Shown here: in pieces, positions 1-6,482 of the stretch | Position numbering within the stretch: position 1 is the first letter of the stretch | How the letters are laid out: each line of letters opens with the position of its first letter | NCBI GenBank assembly: GCA_000434915.1 | Contig: FR882073.1 | Location: forward strand, 11,055-21,630 | Length of the DNA stretch: 10,576 bases | Source of the DNA: Ruminococcus sp. CAG:563 | Lineage (GTDB): Bacteria > Bacillota > Clostridia > Oscillospirales > Acutalibacteraceae | Direction of reading: 5' to 3' | Notes under the pieces: generated by a model | Database searches by the model: none | What the model saw: the letters and a program-made list of their open reading frames with translations, nothing else | Told to the model about the DNA's origin: nothing | Position numbers and translations under genes: made by a program

Positions 1-617
1 CAATCGCCGGTGAAGGTGAATGTTCCGTTACCGGAAACGAACGAGCCGATATAGCTGCCGATATATGCACTGACAAGGCCGATGAACATAGCTGTCATAG
101 CCCTGTCGCCGAAGCCTGCCTTTGAGCTTCCGCCGTCCGTACCGAGCTTCTTTGAATATTTTTTATTGAAGAATATCGAAAGTATCATGCCCCACATTAT
201 ACATATGCTCATGAGCAATGCGATGGTGGCAAAGGATTTAGGCGACATTTCCGCTGCGGAAAGCTTTGACATACCGACCTGCTCGGCCGCCGCCTGAGCG
301 ACCTGTGTCTCGTAATGTAATGCACCTATGACAGAGAGACGAAGCCACGGCCATGGAATTCCGAGACTGCCCGAAAGAGCGATAACACCCAAAAGAATGC
401 CGACGCTCGGCAAAACAGAGAAGGTCGCACTCGAAACAATCACTCTCTTCATTTTTGTTGTGTCCATTCCGAGTGCAACGCCGGCCTTATAGGCACGCAC
501 AAGGAAAATTACGCATACTATTGCAACAAACGCTACAATTCCGCCGCAAATGAGATACATGGGCGTACTGTTGAGTTGTTCCAAAATAGATGCTGATGAA
601 ACAGCTGATGTTTGCAT
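1..617 (-). CDS. DUF5058-like integral membrane protein (3' end off the window)
   Basis: The frame is open from the ATG at 617-615 to the left edge, giving 205 residues; the C-terminus is missing. The start has a strong ribosome binding site, AAAGGGG at 625-631, 7 bases upstream, and a promoter behind it. Hydrophobic segments lie at about residues 20-40, 59-83, 121-140 and 173-196, so it is a multi-pass inner-membrane protein. The sequence WPWLRLSVIGALHYE (89-103), followed by an Ala-rich stretch, resembles what I recall of the DUF5058 family, which has about 240 residues and no established biochemical role; some annotate it as transporter-like. A hydrophilic linker at about 141-170 (NKKYSKKLGTDGG) separates the two membrane halves. 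Family assignment is from memory of its conserved W/R/E segment and length; the membrane topology is read directly. The function is unknown. Confidence 0.7.
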   Translation of the reverse strand, partial: MQTSAVSSASILEQLNSTPMYLICGGIVAFVAIVCVIFLVRAYKAGVALGMDTTKMKRVIVSSATFSVLPSVGILLGVIALSGSLGIPWPWLRLSVIGALHYETQVAQAAAEQVGMSKLSAAEMSPKSFATIALLMSICIMWGMILSIFFNKKYSKKLGTDGGSSKAGFGDRAMTAMFIGLVSAYIGSYIGSFVSGNGTFTFTGD

Positions 618-637
618 AGAACTGCCCCTTTCTGAAC

Positions 638-653
638 ATTGCTTGAAAGCAAT
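638..653 (-). promoter_or_regulatory. 16-bp palindrome in the leader of the DUF5058-like gene
   Basis: The perfect palindrome ATTGCTTTCAAGCAAT (minus strand) lies between the predicted transcription start and the ribosome binding site. It could be a repressor operator or a small RNA hairpin (6-bp stem, TTCA loop) next to the Shine-Dalgarno. The symmetry is seen; a regulatory role is inferred. Confidence 0.35.
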
Positions 654-664
654 TTTATAGTTTA

Positions 665-693
665 ATTATAATACATTTAATTTGTTATGTAAA
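665..693 (-). promoter_or_regulatory. SigA-type promoter for the DUF5058-like gene
   Basis: On the minus strand, TTTACA (688-693) and a perfect TATAAT (665-670) are separated by exactly 17 bases (671-687). Transcription would start near 658, leaving a leader of about 40 bases before the ATG at 617. Confidence 0.75.
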
Positions 694-726
694 TAGCTTT
701 TAAGATATGTAAAACATGTAAAATGT

Positions 727-762
727 ACAAAAGCTTCTCCCGTTATTGAAAGAAGCTTTTGT
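727..762 (-). terminator. Intrinsic terminator after the GT2-TagF gene
   Basis: A perfect 12-bp inverted repeat, ACAAAAGCTTCT (727-738) and AGAAGCTTTTGT (751-762), has a 12-base loop. It sits 4 bases beyond the stop codon of the minus-strand gene. The stem ends in TTTT rather than running into a long free U tract, so it may be moderate in strength. Its symmetry would let it work for either strand, but the only gene that ends here is the one on the minus strand. Confidence 0.65.
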
Positions 763-766
763 AAAA

Positions 767-3373
767 TTATTTTGAAATAATAAAATCATATATTTTATCG
801 CATGCATTTTTGTCTTTATCAAAGAAGAAATCGGCGTTCCTTTCTTTATAAGGACTTATCGGCTCACCGGAATTATCAATAATTCTCTGAATTGCGGAGC
901 ATAGCTCACTTTCGCTTTGTGTGAACTCGCCGAAGCCGTTTTCAAACGGGATATCAAGCTCCCTGTAATCATTCATACCGGCCTTAAACTCCTTTAAATC
1001 GGGCATGAAATAAATAATCGCACGGTTGAGGTAAACGAAGTCGAAGACAAACGACGAATAGTCGGTAATGCAGATTTTATATTCGTCCGAGGCTCTGCCG
1101 TCGGCAAATTTCACTCTGTCCGTTTTAAGTTCAAAGCAATCCTTATACGGTGCAAAAATCGGGTGAAGTTTAAATTCAAGCCTCCAATCGTTTCTCTCTA
1201 AGATTTCCGAGAGCCTGTTGCTGTTGAGAAACGCCTGCGTTTTTTTGTAATACTCCGATTGAATAAATTTATCCCTGTCGGTCGACCAGCCGCCCTCTCC
1301 CTTATGACTGATTAAATACTTTCTCCATGACGGCGCAAAAAGGATAACGTTTTCTGACTTGCTTTCGTCAACGTCAAAATAATCGTATCTCGGCATCTTG
1401 CTCTTGACGAGTGCCTCTTCGGGGAAGAAATAATTCTCTGTAAAATTCTTCACCTCGTAATTCGTAGAAACGACCTCGCCTGTAACATCAAGTCTGTCAT
1501 ATGAATACTTCCACGGAAGATGTGCGTGCAAAACACCGTGCTGGAGATAATAAACATCTCCCGAGAAAAGGTCAATGTATTCGGAATAAATATCGCTGAA
1601 ATAAGGAAGGTAGTTTTCTTTTTCAATGAAAGCTGTTATAACCTTTTCTGCGTTCAGATACATCAGCTTATGCTTCGTTGAGCGGAACGCAAGAAGATTC
1701 TTCTGCTGCTCGGGTGTGAACTTATCCTTTACAGCCTCAATCGAACCGTTAACGACATAATAGCGTTCAACTCCGTCGTCCGTTGCAAAATCGTGCACGA
1801 ACTGGTAATACGCATTGTCAACTCCGACACCCTTGCAGTCGTGATAGAGCCAAATCCGCTTTTTTGGCATAAGATAATTTATAAATCGAACGGCAAAAAC
1901 CTTTTTGTTTGCTCTGAGATACCTTTTCAGCTCGGATTTTTTGTAAGCCTTTTCAGCCTTTTTATCGGCACTTTCGAGTACAAAGCACATATCGCTCATC
2001 CTGCACTTTATGCCGTTCATGACAAAGGTATTTCTTTTTTTATTGAACGGAACCAATTCGCCGCACTCAAAATCGACCGGGTACGACCTCTCGCCTATCT
2101 CAACTGTAAAGGAAAAAGACTTGCGCTTGTCCGGCTCAATCACTGTTCTGAAGCCCCAGGCAGTATTGTTTCTTATCTTCGCCCCGTCGTAGCAGAACGA
2201 ACATTCGCTGATTTCAAGCGGAACAGTTTCGCTGCGTTCCCTGAGAAGAAGGGTCGGCTTTTTGCTATAATCAAATATCGGAGATGATATATAGCCGCAG
2301 ACCTCAACGCCCCTTTCACGAGCCTTGAACTTCGTAAGCACAAGCTTTACGCTCTCGGCTTCATATAAAACCTCATCACCGTGAACAAGCCTTAAATTAT
2401 CCCCGGTAACAGCTTCAAGCTCACCCTTGTATTTCATCGAAACAAGAAAGTATTTGTTCATCAAAGGTGCATTTGGGAAATTAATAATAATATCGTCGTC
2501 GACCGTCTCGAGAAGCCTTTCGATTCGTCCGATTTCTTCACGATAGGCTTCACCCTCAATGTGATACGGCAGAAGATAATCTCCGGAAATTCTACCGAGC
2601 ATATCCTCAACGAATAGAGACTTAACATAATCCGGAACGCTGTCAAAGCCTGCGAAAATATCCTCCCACTTGCCAATAAAAACGTCAAAATAAATTGAGC
2701 ATTTCAAAGCCTTGCTCTCGCCGGACGGATTGTTGAATTTGCAATATTCTGCGCCGTCAACATACCCGACCGTCATTTTATCCCTTACGCATTGGATGCA
2801 AAACTCCGCCGCTTTGAGGTCACAGTCCTCAGAGCTGTCAAAAAGGATGTTTTCGTCTCCCCTGTTTTTCACGATGATATTCACACCGTTCGGGCAAATG
2901 AATTTATTGCTCTCCTCATTCAAATCGTATATATCCGAGGCTCGTTTTTCATACTTAAACTCACACTTTTTTCTGCCTGAGTTAGTGTACGGAACAAGCT
3001 TAAGAGCTGCAATGTCCGTTCTTTCTCCGTTTTCTTCAAAGAAATCAAAAGAAATTTTCAAAGCGTCTGCAGAAAGCGTATCGTCGGAATCGAGAAAAGC
3101 GATATATTTTCCCCTTGCTGCGGTAATTCCGCTGTTCCTTGCCGCTGCCGAACCGCCGTGCGGCTGTGTTATAATCGTCGCAAACGTGTTCCTGCTCGCA
3201 AAATCCTTTGCAATTTCGGCAGACCCGTCGTCGCTGCCGTCATTGACGAGAATAACCTCAATCGAATTTTTATCAATGCTCTGTCCTTCAACCGAAGCAA
3301 GGCACCTCGGCAGAGTGCTTTCCGAGTTATAAAACGGTATTATAAGCGATATCATTTTCTCAAAGCTGCTCAT
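767..3373 (-). CDS. GT2 glycosyltransferase fused to TagF-like CDP-glycerol glycerophosphotransferase
   Basis: This is an 868-residue, probably membrane-peripheral enzyme for teichoic-acid-like or glycerophosphate-decorated surface polymers. Residues 8-110 are a family 2 glycosyltransferase (GT-A) domain: the IIPFYN start strand, VNDGSDDGS at 43-51, and the nucleotide-sugar/metal DSDD at 95-98. Residues of about 500-868 match the CDP-glycerol:poly(glycerophosphate) glycerophosphotransferase family: QHG (611-613), FAPSWR (679-684), KLHP (735-738) and TDYSS (770-774). The two His motifs correspond to the catalytic histidines known in TagF. Residues of about 310-440 form a beta-rich linker of unassigned fold. 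There is no signal peptide. The start ATG is backed by GAGGTG at 3379-3384, 5 bases upstream; Met7 is a weaker alternative without that site. It has its own promoter and terminator and diverges from the membrane protein/CapA-like pair. The acceptor and the sugar donor cannot be read from the sequence. Confidence 0.9.
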   Translation of the reverse strand: MSSFEKMISLIIPFYNSESTLPRCLASVEGQSIDKNSIEVILVNDGSDDGSAEIAKDFASRNTFATIITQPHGGSAAARNSGITAARGKYIAFLDSDDTLSADALKISFDFFEENGERTDIAALKLVPYTNSGRKKCEFKYEKRASDIYDLNEESNKFICPNGVNIIVKNRGDENILFDSSEDCDLKAAEFCIQCVRDKMTVGYVDGAEYCKFNNPSGESKALKCSIYFDVFIGKWEDIFAGFDSVPDYVKSLFVEDMLGRISGDYLLPYHIEGEAYREEIGRIERLLETVDDDIIINFPNAPLMNKYFLVSMKYKGELEAVTGDNLRLVHGDEVLYEAESVKLVLTKFKARERGVEVCGYISSPIFDYSKKPTLLLRERSETVPLEISECSFCYDGAKIRNNTAWGFRTVIEPDKRKSFSFTVEIGERSYPVDFECGELVPFNKKRNTFVMNGIKCRMSDMCFVLESADKKAEKAYKKSELKRYLRANKKVFAVRFINYLMPKKRIWLYHDCKGVGVDNAYYQFVHDFATDDGVERYYVVNGSIEAVKDKFTPEQQKNLLAFRSTKHKLMYLNAEKVITAFIEKENYLPYFSDIYSEYIDLFSGDVYYLQHGVLHAHLPWKYSYDRLDVTGEVVSTNYEVKNFTENYFFPEEALVKSKMPRYDYFDVDESKSENVILFAPSWRKYLISHKGEGGWSTDRDKFIQSEYYKKTQAFLNSNRLSEILERNDWRLEFKLHPIFAPYKDCFELKTDRVKFADGRASDEYKICITDYSSFVFDFVYLNRAIIYFMPDLKEFKAGMNDYRELDIPFENGFGEFTQSESELCSAIQRIIDNSGEPISPYKERNADFFFDKDKNACDKIYDFIISK

Positions 3374-3399
3374 ATTTTCACCTCAATTTCTTTGAAACA

Positions 3400-3428
3400 A
3401 TTATACACTGACAAATCCTTTTTTGCAA
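3400..3428 (-). promoter_or_regulatory. SigA-type promoter for the GT2-TagF gene
   Basis: On the minus strand, TTGCAA (3423-3428) and a perfect TATAAT (3400-3405) are 17 bases apart. The leader would be about 20 bases. TTGCAA is its own reverse complement, so it could also serve as a -35 for the divergent plus-strand genes, but I see no -10 at good spacing on that strand (AATTAT at 3448-3453 is 19 bases away). Confidence 0.72.
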
Positions 3429-3474
3429 CAAGCTTAGTGAATAAACCAATTATTTTCGGACAAAAATTTCCATG

Positions 3475-3480
3475 GGTGAT
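3475..3480 (+). promoter_or_regulatory. Ribosome binding site GGTGAT that decides the start at 3484
   Basis: GGTGAT matches the 5' end of the anti-Shine-Dalgarno tail and lies 3 bases before the ATG at 3484. The upstream in-frame ATG at 3472 overlaps this site and has no binding site of its own, so 3484 is the likelier start. Confidence 0.6.
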
Positions 3481-3483
3481 ATT

Positions 3484-4245
3484 ATGAAAAATTCATTGAT
3501 CAAGCAAGAGAGCAAAGCGTTCATTAAAGGAAAACGTATAAAAGCTTTGTTCATAGTCTTGTTTCCCCTCATTTTTTGTGTTCTGATGACAGCGTTAACC
3601 TTCGGCATTATCTTCGTTTCCGACCTTTTAAGAAATGCAGGCCTCGGATTTACAATAGCGATTTTTGCCGTCCTTGTCATTCTGAGCTTTGCCGCACTTT
3701 TGATTTACAGCTCCGTTTCGGTCGGTGAGAAAGCATGGTACGGCGGCATAACAGCCAACAAAAAGAACTATACGAAGCGTCTTTTTTTCTGGTTCAGGCC
3801 GAAGAATTCCCTGCGTGCTTTTTACTTCAAGGCATTATTGCTTACCGTCAAAAGTCTTTGGGCAATCTTATTTTTCCTCCCGGCGGCAATTCTTGTCTGG
3901 TCGGTTTACTATCTTTCCGGCACAGGCGGGCTGGAGCTGTATCTTTTTATTTCCTTGACAGGCGGAGCAGTTCTGCTGTCAGTCAGCGGAGCAGTATTCT
4001 ATTTCATTGCAATGCAAAAGTATTTCATCGCAGAATATCTCTACTCATCAAACCCGAAACTCGGTGCACGGACGGCAATAAAACAAAGTAAAAACCTGCT
4101 TGACGGTCATATTCATGAAATAGTTCGCTTTAAGCTTAGCTTTTTGCCGTGGTTTTTGGGCTGTGTATTTATCGTTCCTGCTGTTTATTTCATCCCGTAT
4201 TATAAAGAAAGCTGCTGTGTGGTTGCAAAAAGAATAACTTTGTGA
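3484..4245 (+). CDS. Multi-pass membrane protein, DUF975-like
   Basis: The protein has 253 residues from the ATG at 3484 (257 if the ATG at 3472 is used). Hydrophobic spans lie at about residues 21-47, 56-79, 115-143, 155-178 and 217-239, giving about five or six membrane helices. The N-terminus (KQESKAFIKGKR) is basic and amphipathic. The C-terminal third, with YFIAEYL, NPKLGARTAIKQSKNLLDGH (about 189-208) and KLSFLPWFLG (217-226), follows the pattern of the DUF975 family, in which a kinked Ser/Lys/Gly-His loop is followed by a final helix. DUF975 proteins have no established function. The next gene, a CapA-like protein, begins 36 bases downstream with no terminator between, so the two are probably one transcript. 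The divergent neighbour makes surface polymer, so a cell-envelope role is a reasonable guess, not shown. Family placement is moderate confidence; coding status is high. Confidence 0.7.
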   Translation: MKNSLIKQESKAFIKGKRIKALFIVLFPLIFCVLMTALTFGIIFVSDLLRNAGLGFTIAIFAVLVILSFAALLIYSSVSVGEKAWYGGITANKKNYTKRLFFWFRPKNSLRAFYFKALLLTVKSLWAILFFLPAAILVWSVYYLSGTGGLELYLFISLTGGAVLLSVSGAVFYFIAMQKYFIAEYLYSSNPKLGARTAIKQSKNLLDGHIHEIVRFKLSFLPWFLGCVFIVPAVYFIPYYKESCCVVAKRITL

Positions 4246-4281
4246 TAAAATAAATAAGAATTTTTTCATGGAGATGTTTAT

Positions 4282-5532
4282 ATGAAGGATAGTCTTAAAT
4301 GGACGAAGTCAAAAGTTTTTCTGATAGCTTTTAATTGTATTCTCTGCATTGCGATTGTTGTCAGCGCAATGATGATTGTTATTGACAAATCAAGAATCAA
4401 GAACGGTGCGATATACACCGGCAAGGATGCCGAAACAACAACTGCCGAGCCGTCAAACCCGGGTTCGGCAAGCACCGCAAGACTGATGATAGCCGGAGAT
4501 AACGTGGTATACGAAACAGTTTATACGCAGGCGAACGAAAAGGGAGGCGGCAGCGGATATGATTTTTCCTCGGCTTATGACTCAATCAAAGAGATTATCG
4601 CCAAATCCGACCTCGCCGTAATCAGTCAGAACACCGTTATGGACGACAAAAACGAACCTTCGGCATCTCCTTCGTTTAACGCGCCCGACCAAATGCTCGA
4701 TAAGCTCATCGGCCTCGGCTTTGACGTTTTCAATCAGGCAAATGATCACATCATGGATATGGGTCTTTCGGGTGTGATCAACGACATTGCGCTTTTTAAG
4801 GCCAATGAGAGCCGTGCGCTTCTGACCGGACTCTATGAGAACAAAGAAGAAATGATGAAGCCTCAGGTTAAGGAAGTAAACGGAATCAAGGTCTCGTTTG
4901 TAGGCATTACCCAGTCGCTCGGCGATTACGAGCTTTCCGAGGATACGGATATAGGAATCCTTGACCTTTCCGATTATCGCACAACGGATGATGAGCTTGA
5001 CGGAACGATGAAGCAGCTTGTTGAGAGTGCAAAGAATGCCTCCGACATTGTATGCGTTACCGTTCACTGGGACGGTGAATCCGAAAGTTCGCTTTCCGAA
5101 AGTCAGAATGAGATTATTGACAAGCTTTTGAAATACGGTGCGGATATAATCGTCGGAACAGGCAAAAACGACCTGCAAAAATTTGAATTCAAAGCAAACG
5201 GCGACGGCGAACAGGCTCTGGTTATCCCCTCACTCGGCAAGGTCATCTCGCTTGAAGAAAGCGCAGACAGCTTCCTCGGAGGAATCGCCGATATAACCGT
5301 TACAAAAGATGCGAAGAACAACAAATCCACAGTTACTTCGGCAAAGCTCATCCCGACCGTAACGGTTTATGACGAGGACTATGCAAATGTTCGTGTTCTC
5401 CCGTTTGCAAAGTGTACTGAGGATATTATCAAAAAGCATGGATTTGTTCTTGAGAACGAAACATTCACCTACAGCTACATTAAAAATTATTACAATCAAA
5501 AGTTCAGCGATACGCTTGAATTGAATTATTGA
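4282..5532 (+). CDS. CapA-like (PGA_cap) membrane-anchored protein with degenerate metal site
   Basis: The protein has 416 residues. A short basic N-terminus is followed by one membrane helix (about 12-34) with no lipobox, so the rest is probably outside the cell. Residues 66-345 follow the CapA/poly-gamma-glutamate capsule family, a metallophosphoesterase-like fold: AGDNV (71-75), SQNTV (115-119), FNAP (132-135), NQANDHIMDMG (151-161, family NNH), VHWDGE (261-266, family HWG.E), then KYGADIIVG. The family normally continues G-x-HPH; here it reads GTGKND (292-297), so both of those histidines are lost. H156 and H262 remain. Catalysis is therefore doubtful, and it may be a binding or regulatory homologue. 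The start is set by GGAG at 4270-4273, 8 bases upstream of the ATG. It follows the DUF975-like gene and ends at an intrinsic terminator. A true capsule role cannot be read from the sequence. Confidence 0.82.
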   Translation: MKDSLKWTKSKVFLIAFNCILCIAIVVSAMMIVIDKSRIKNGAIYTGKDAETTTAEPSNPGSASTARLMIAGDNVVYETVYTQANEKGGGSGYDFSSAYDSIKEIIAKSDLAVISQNTVMDDKNEPSASPSFNAPDQMLDKLIGLGFDVFNQANDHIMDMGLSGVINDIALFKANESRALLTGLYENKEEMMKPQVKEVNGIKVSFVGITQSLGDYELSEDTDIGILDLSDYRTTDDELDGTMKQLVESAKNASDIVCVTVHWDGESESSLSESQNEIIDKLLKYGADIIVGTGKNDLQKFEFKANGDGEQALVIPSLGKVISLEESADSFLGGIADITVTKDAKNNKSTVTSAKLIPTVTVYDEDYANVRVLPFAKCTEDIIKKHGFVLENETFTYSYIKNYYNQKFSDTLELNY

Positions 5533-5538
5533 TAAAGA

Positions 5539-5567
5539 AAAAACCGCTCTCACAAAGGGCGGTTTTT
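5539..5567 (+). terminator. Intrinsic terminator after the CapA-like gene
   Basis: The stem AAAAACCGCTCT (5539-5550) pairs with AGGGCGGTTTTT (5556-5567), with one G-U pair and a 5-base loop (cacaa). It ends in a run of five T and starts 7 bases after the stop codon. This is a standard rho-independent terminator for the two-gene plus-strand unit. Confidence 0.9.
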
Positions 5568-5637
5568 ACAATGCCGAAATAAATTCAATATATACTTTTT
5601 TACAGACTTTCTTGGTGCAACGAGGTTTAAAAAATGA

Positions 5638-5670
5638 ACATTCCGTAGGGTCGATAAAGCTTCGCTACCC
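5638..5670 (+). repeat. REP-like element, copy A (imperfect hairpin)
   Basis: It begins with ACATTCCGTAGGG (5638-5650), identical to the head of copy C at 5798-5810. GTAG is at 5645-5648. The palindrome is imperfect: GGGT (5648-5651) pairs with ACCC (5667-5670), and CGA (5652-5654) pairs with TCG (5662-5664), with a CT bulge and a 7-base loop. It looks like a diverged member of the same repeat family. Confidence 0.55.
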
Positions 5671-5727
5671 TCAAGAGGGCGGCCACGAGTATTCAGCGTC
5701 GGAATATAATGTCATCAGAATTCTCAA

Positions 5728-5754
5728 GGTGCGATGTGGGCATCGCACCCTACG
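5728..5754 (-). repeat. REP-like element, copy B (perfect 9-bp hairpin, minus orientation)
   Basis: On the minus strand, CGTAG (5754-5750) abuts a perfect hairpin: arm GGTGCGATG (5749-5741), loop CCCA, arm CATCGCACC (5736-5728). It is inverted relative to copy C, so the two GTAG ends face each other about 50 bases apart. GTAG next to a palindrome is the signature of REP elements mobilised by RAYT/TnpA-REP transposases; no such transposase is in the window. Confidence 0.7.
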
Positions 5755-5798
5755 ATAAGAGCAGAAAAGCAATGTTCCGCAGAGTTACGATAAGAGCA
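5751..5798 (+). repeat. 13-base direct repeat between REP-like copies B and C
   Basis: TACGATAAGAGCA occurs at 5751-5763 and again at 5786-5798, with 22 bases between. The first abuts copy B and the second runs into the head of copy C, so it seems to be part of the repeat unit's flank, or a trace of duplication during its spread. Confidence 0.7.
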
Positions 5799-5830
5799 CA
5801 TTCCGTAGGGGTCGATGACCACATCGACCC
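5798..5830 (+). repeat. REP-like element, copy C (perfect 9-bp hairpin, plus orientation)
   Basis: The head ACATTCCGTAGGG spans 5798-5810, with GTAG at 5805-5808. It is followed directly by a perfect hairpin: arm GGGTCGATG (5809-5817), loop ACCA, arm CATCGACCC (5822-5830). Over 27 aligned positions it differs from copy B at five, four of which are paired compensatory changes in the stem. Confidence 0.7.
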
Positions 5831-5887
5831 AAGGTCAGGTGAAAGAGTGTCACCCGTCTCCCCTGCGGGGCGGCAAGGAAAAACCAG

Positions 5888-5923
5888 AAAAAAAACTGCC
5901 GCACCGAAAGATGCGACAGTTTT
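5888..5923 (-). terminator. Intrinsic terminator after bioY
   Basis: On the minus strand, AAAACTGTCGCA (5923-5912) and TGCGGCAGTTTT (5903-5892) form a 12-bp stem with an 8-base loop, then T continues to a run of eight (5895-5888). The one imperfect position is G-U on the minus strand but a C-A mismatch on the plus strand, which fixes the orientation. It starts 4 bases after the bioY stop codon. Confidence 0.92.
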
Positions 5924-5927
5924 ATTT

Positions 5928-6479
5928 TTATCTGTTTATAAGCGGTTTAACCTGCTTGCCCAAAAGAACGGCGATTATCATCTTCGCACAGTCAAGGGCG
6001 ATATAGGGAATAACTCCGGCCAGAAGGGCCTGCTTGAGGTTCATGCCTGCCTGGTATGCAAGCCAGAGCGAACCGAAAAGATAACACACTGCCGTGCCCA
6101 ATGTCATGCCCAAAAGCGAAAAGAAGAACTTTCCTTTAAACTTATCGACAAATATGCCGCCGATAACGGCAATGAAGATAAATCCGATAATGTATCCGCC
6201 GGTCGGGCCGACAAGCTTGGCCGCTCCGCCGGTGAAGCCCGAGAATACAGGCACGCCGGCAAGTCCGAGCAGAATATAAATTATTACGCTGACCGTACCG
6301 GTTTTTGCACCTAACAAATAGGTCGTAAGGTACACGGCCATAATCGTGAACGATACGGGAACCGGGGTAAAAGGAAGCGGAACCGAAAGAGGTCCGAGTA
6401 CGGATATTATCGCTGCCATAAGGGCAATTTTAACTGTTTCAACTATTCTCTCATGTCCCGTTTTCGCTTTTGCACTCAT
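5928..6479 (-). CDS. bioY: Biotin transporter BioY (S component of ECF transporter)
   Basis: This 183-residue integral membrane protein binds biotin and brings it into the cell, alone or with a shared EcfAAT energising module. The family length is about 180-190, so it is complete. Diagnostic motifs are GLAGVPVF (72-79), GPTGGY (91-96) and the final helix IPYIALDCAKMIIA (157-170); about six hydrophobic segments are seen. No ecfA or ecfT genes are in the window, as expected for a group II S component. The start ATG is 7 bases from GGAGGT (6487-6492). That site lies inside the last codons and stop of the upstream hydrolase gene, and the gap is only 3 bases, so translation is probably coupled. 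It is the last gene of the GH3-hydrolase-bioY unit. No recognisable BirA operator is seen near it. Confidence 0.95.
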   Translation of the reverse strand: MSAKAKTGHERIVETVKIALMAAIISVLGPLSVPLPFTPVPVSFTIMAVYLTTYLLGAKTGTVSVIIYILLGLAGVPVFSGFTGGAAKLVGPTGGYIIGFIFIAVIGGIFVDKFKGKFFFSLLGMTLGTAVCYLFGSLWLAYQAGMNLKQALLAGVIPYIALDCAKMIIAVLLGKQVKPLINR

Positions 6480-6482
6480 AAA

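Larger units (their letters stand above)
5568..5887. other. Gene-free region filled with extragenic repeats
   Basis: Between the CapA-like terminator and the bioY terminator there is no credible gene. The first 70 bases are AT-rich and featureless to me. From about 5638 to 5873 the DNA is a mosaic of short repeats: three GTAG-headed hairpin units, a 13-base direct repeat, a diverged copy of the repeat head (TTCCGCAGAG, 5775-5784) and a CCCC-TGC-GGGG hairpin (5860-5870). The 201-residue plus-strand reading frame across it (5709-6314) runs antisense into bioY, has no ribosome binding site and is low-complexity, so I do not call it. Confidence 0.7.

Noticed and set aside
2712..3332. 206-residue plus-strand reading frame inside the GT2-TagF gene
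   Set aside because: It is antisense to the clearly conserved GT2 domain, and no protein family pattern is visible.
4582..5178. 198-residue minus-strand reading frame inside the CapA-like gene
   Set aside because: It is antisense to conserved CapA motifs, with no ribosome binding site or recognisable motif.
5638..5830. CRISPR-like array of repeats
   Set aside because: The units are in opposite orientations, unevenly spaced and diverged, with no constant spacer length; they fit extragenic palindromes better.
5568..5887. Structured non-coding RNA or riboswitch
   Set aside because: It lies between two convergent genes' terminators, not in a leader, and consists of repeated units; no promoter is evident.
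5709..6314. 201-residue plus-strand reading frame
   Set aside because: It runs through the hairpin repeats and then antisense to bioY, has no ribosome binding site and a composition of Lys/Arg/Asn/Gly typical of shadow frames.
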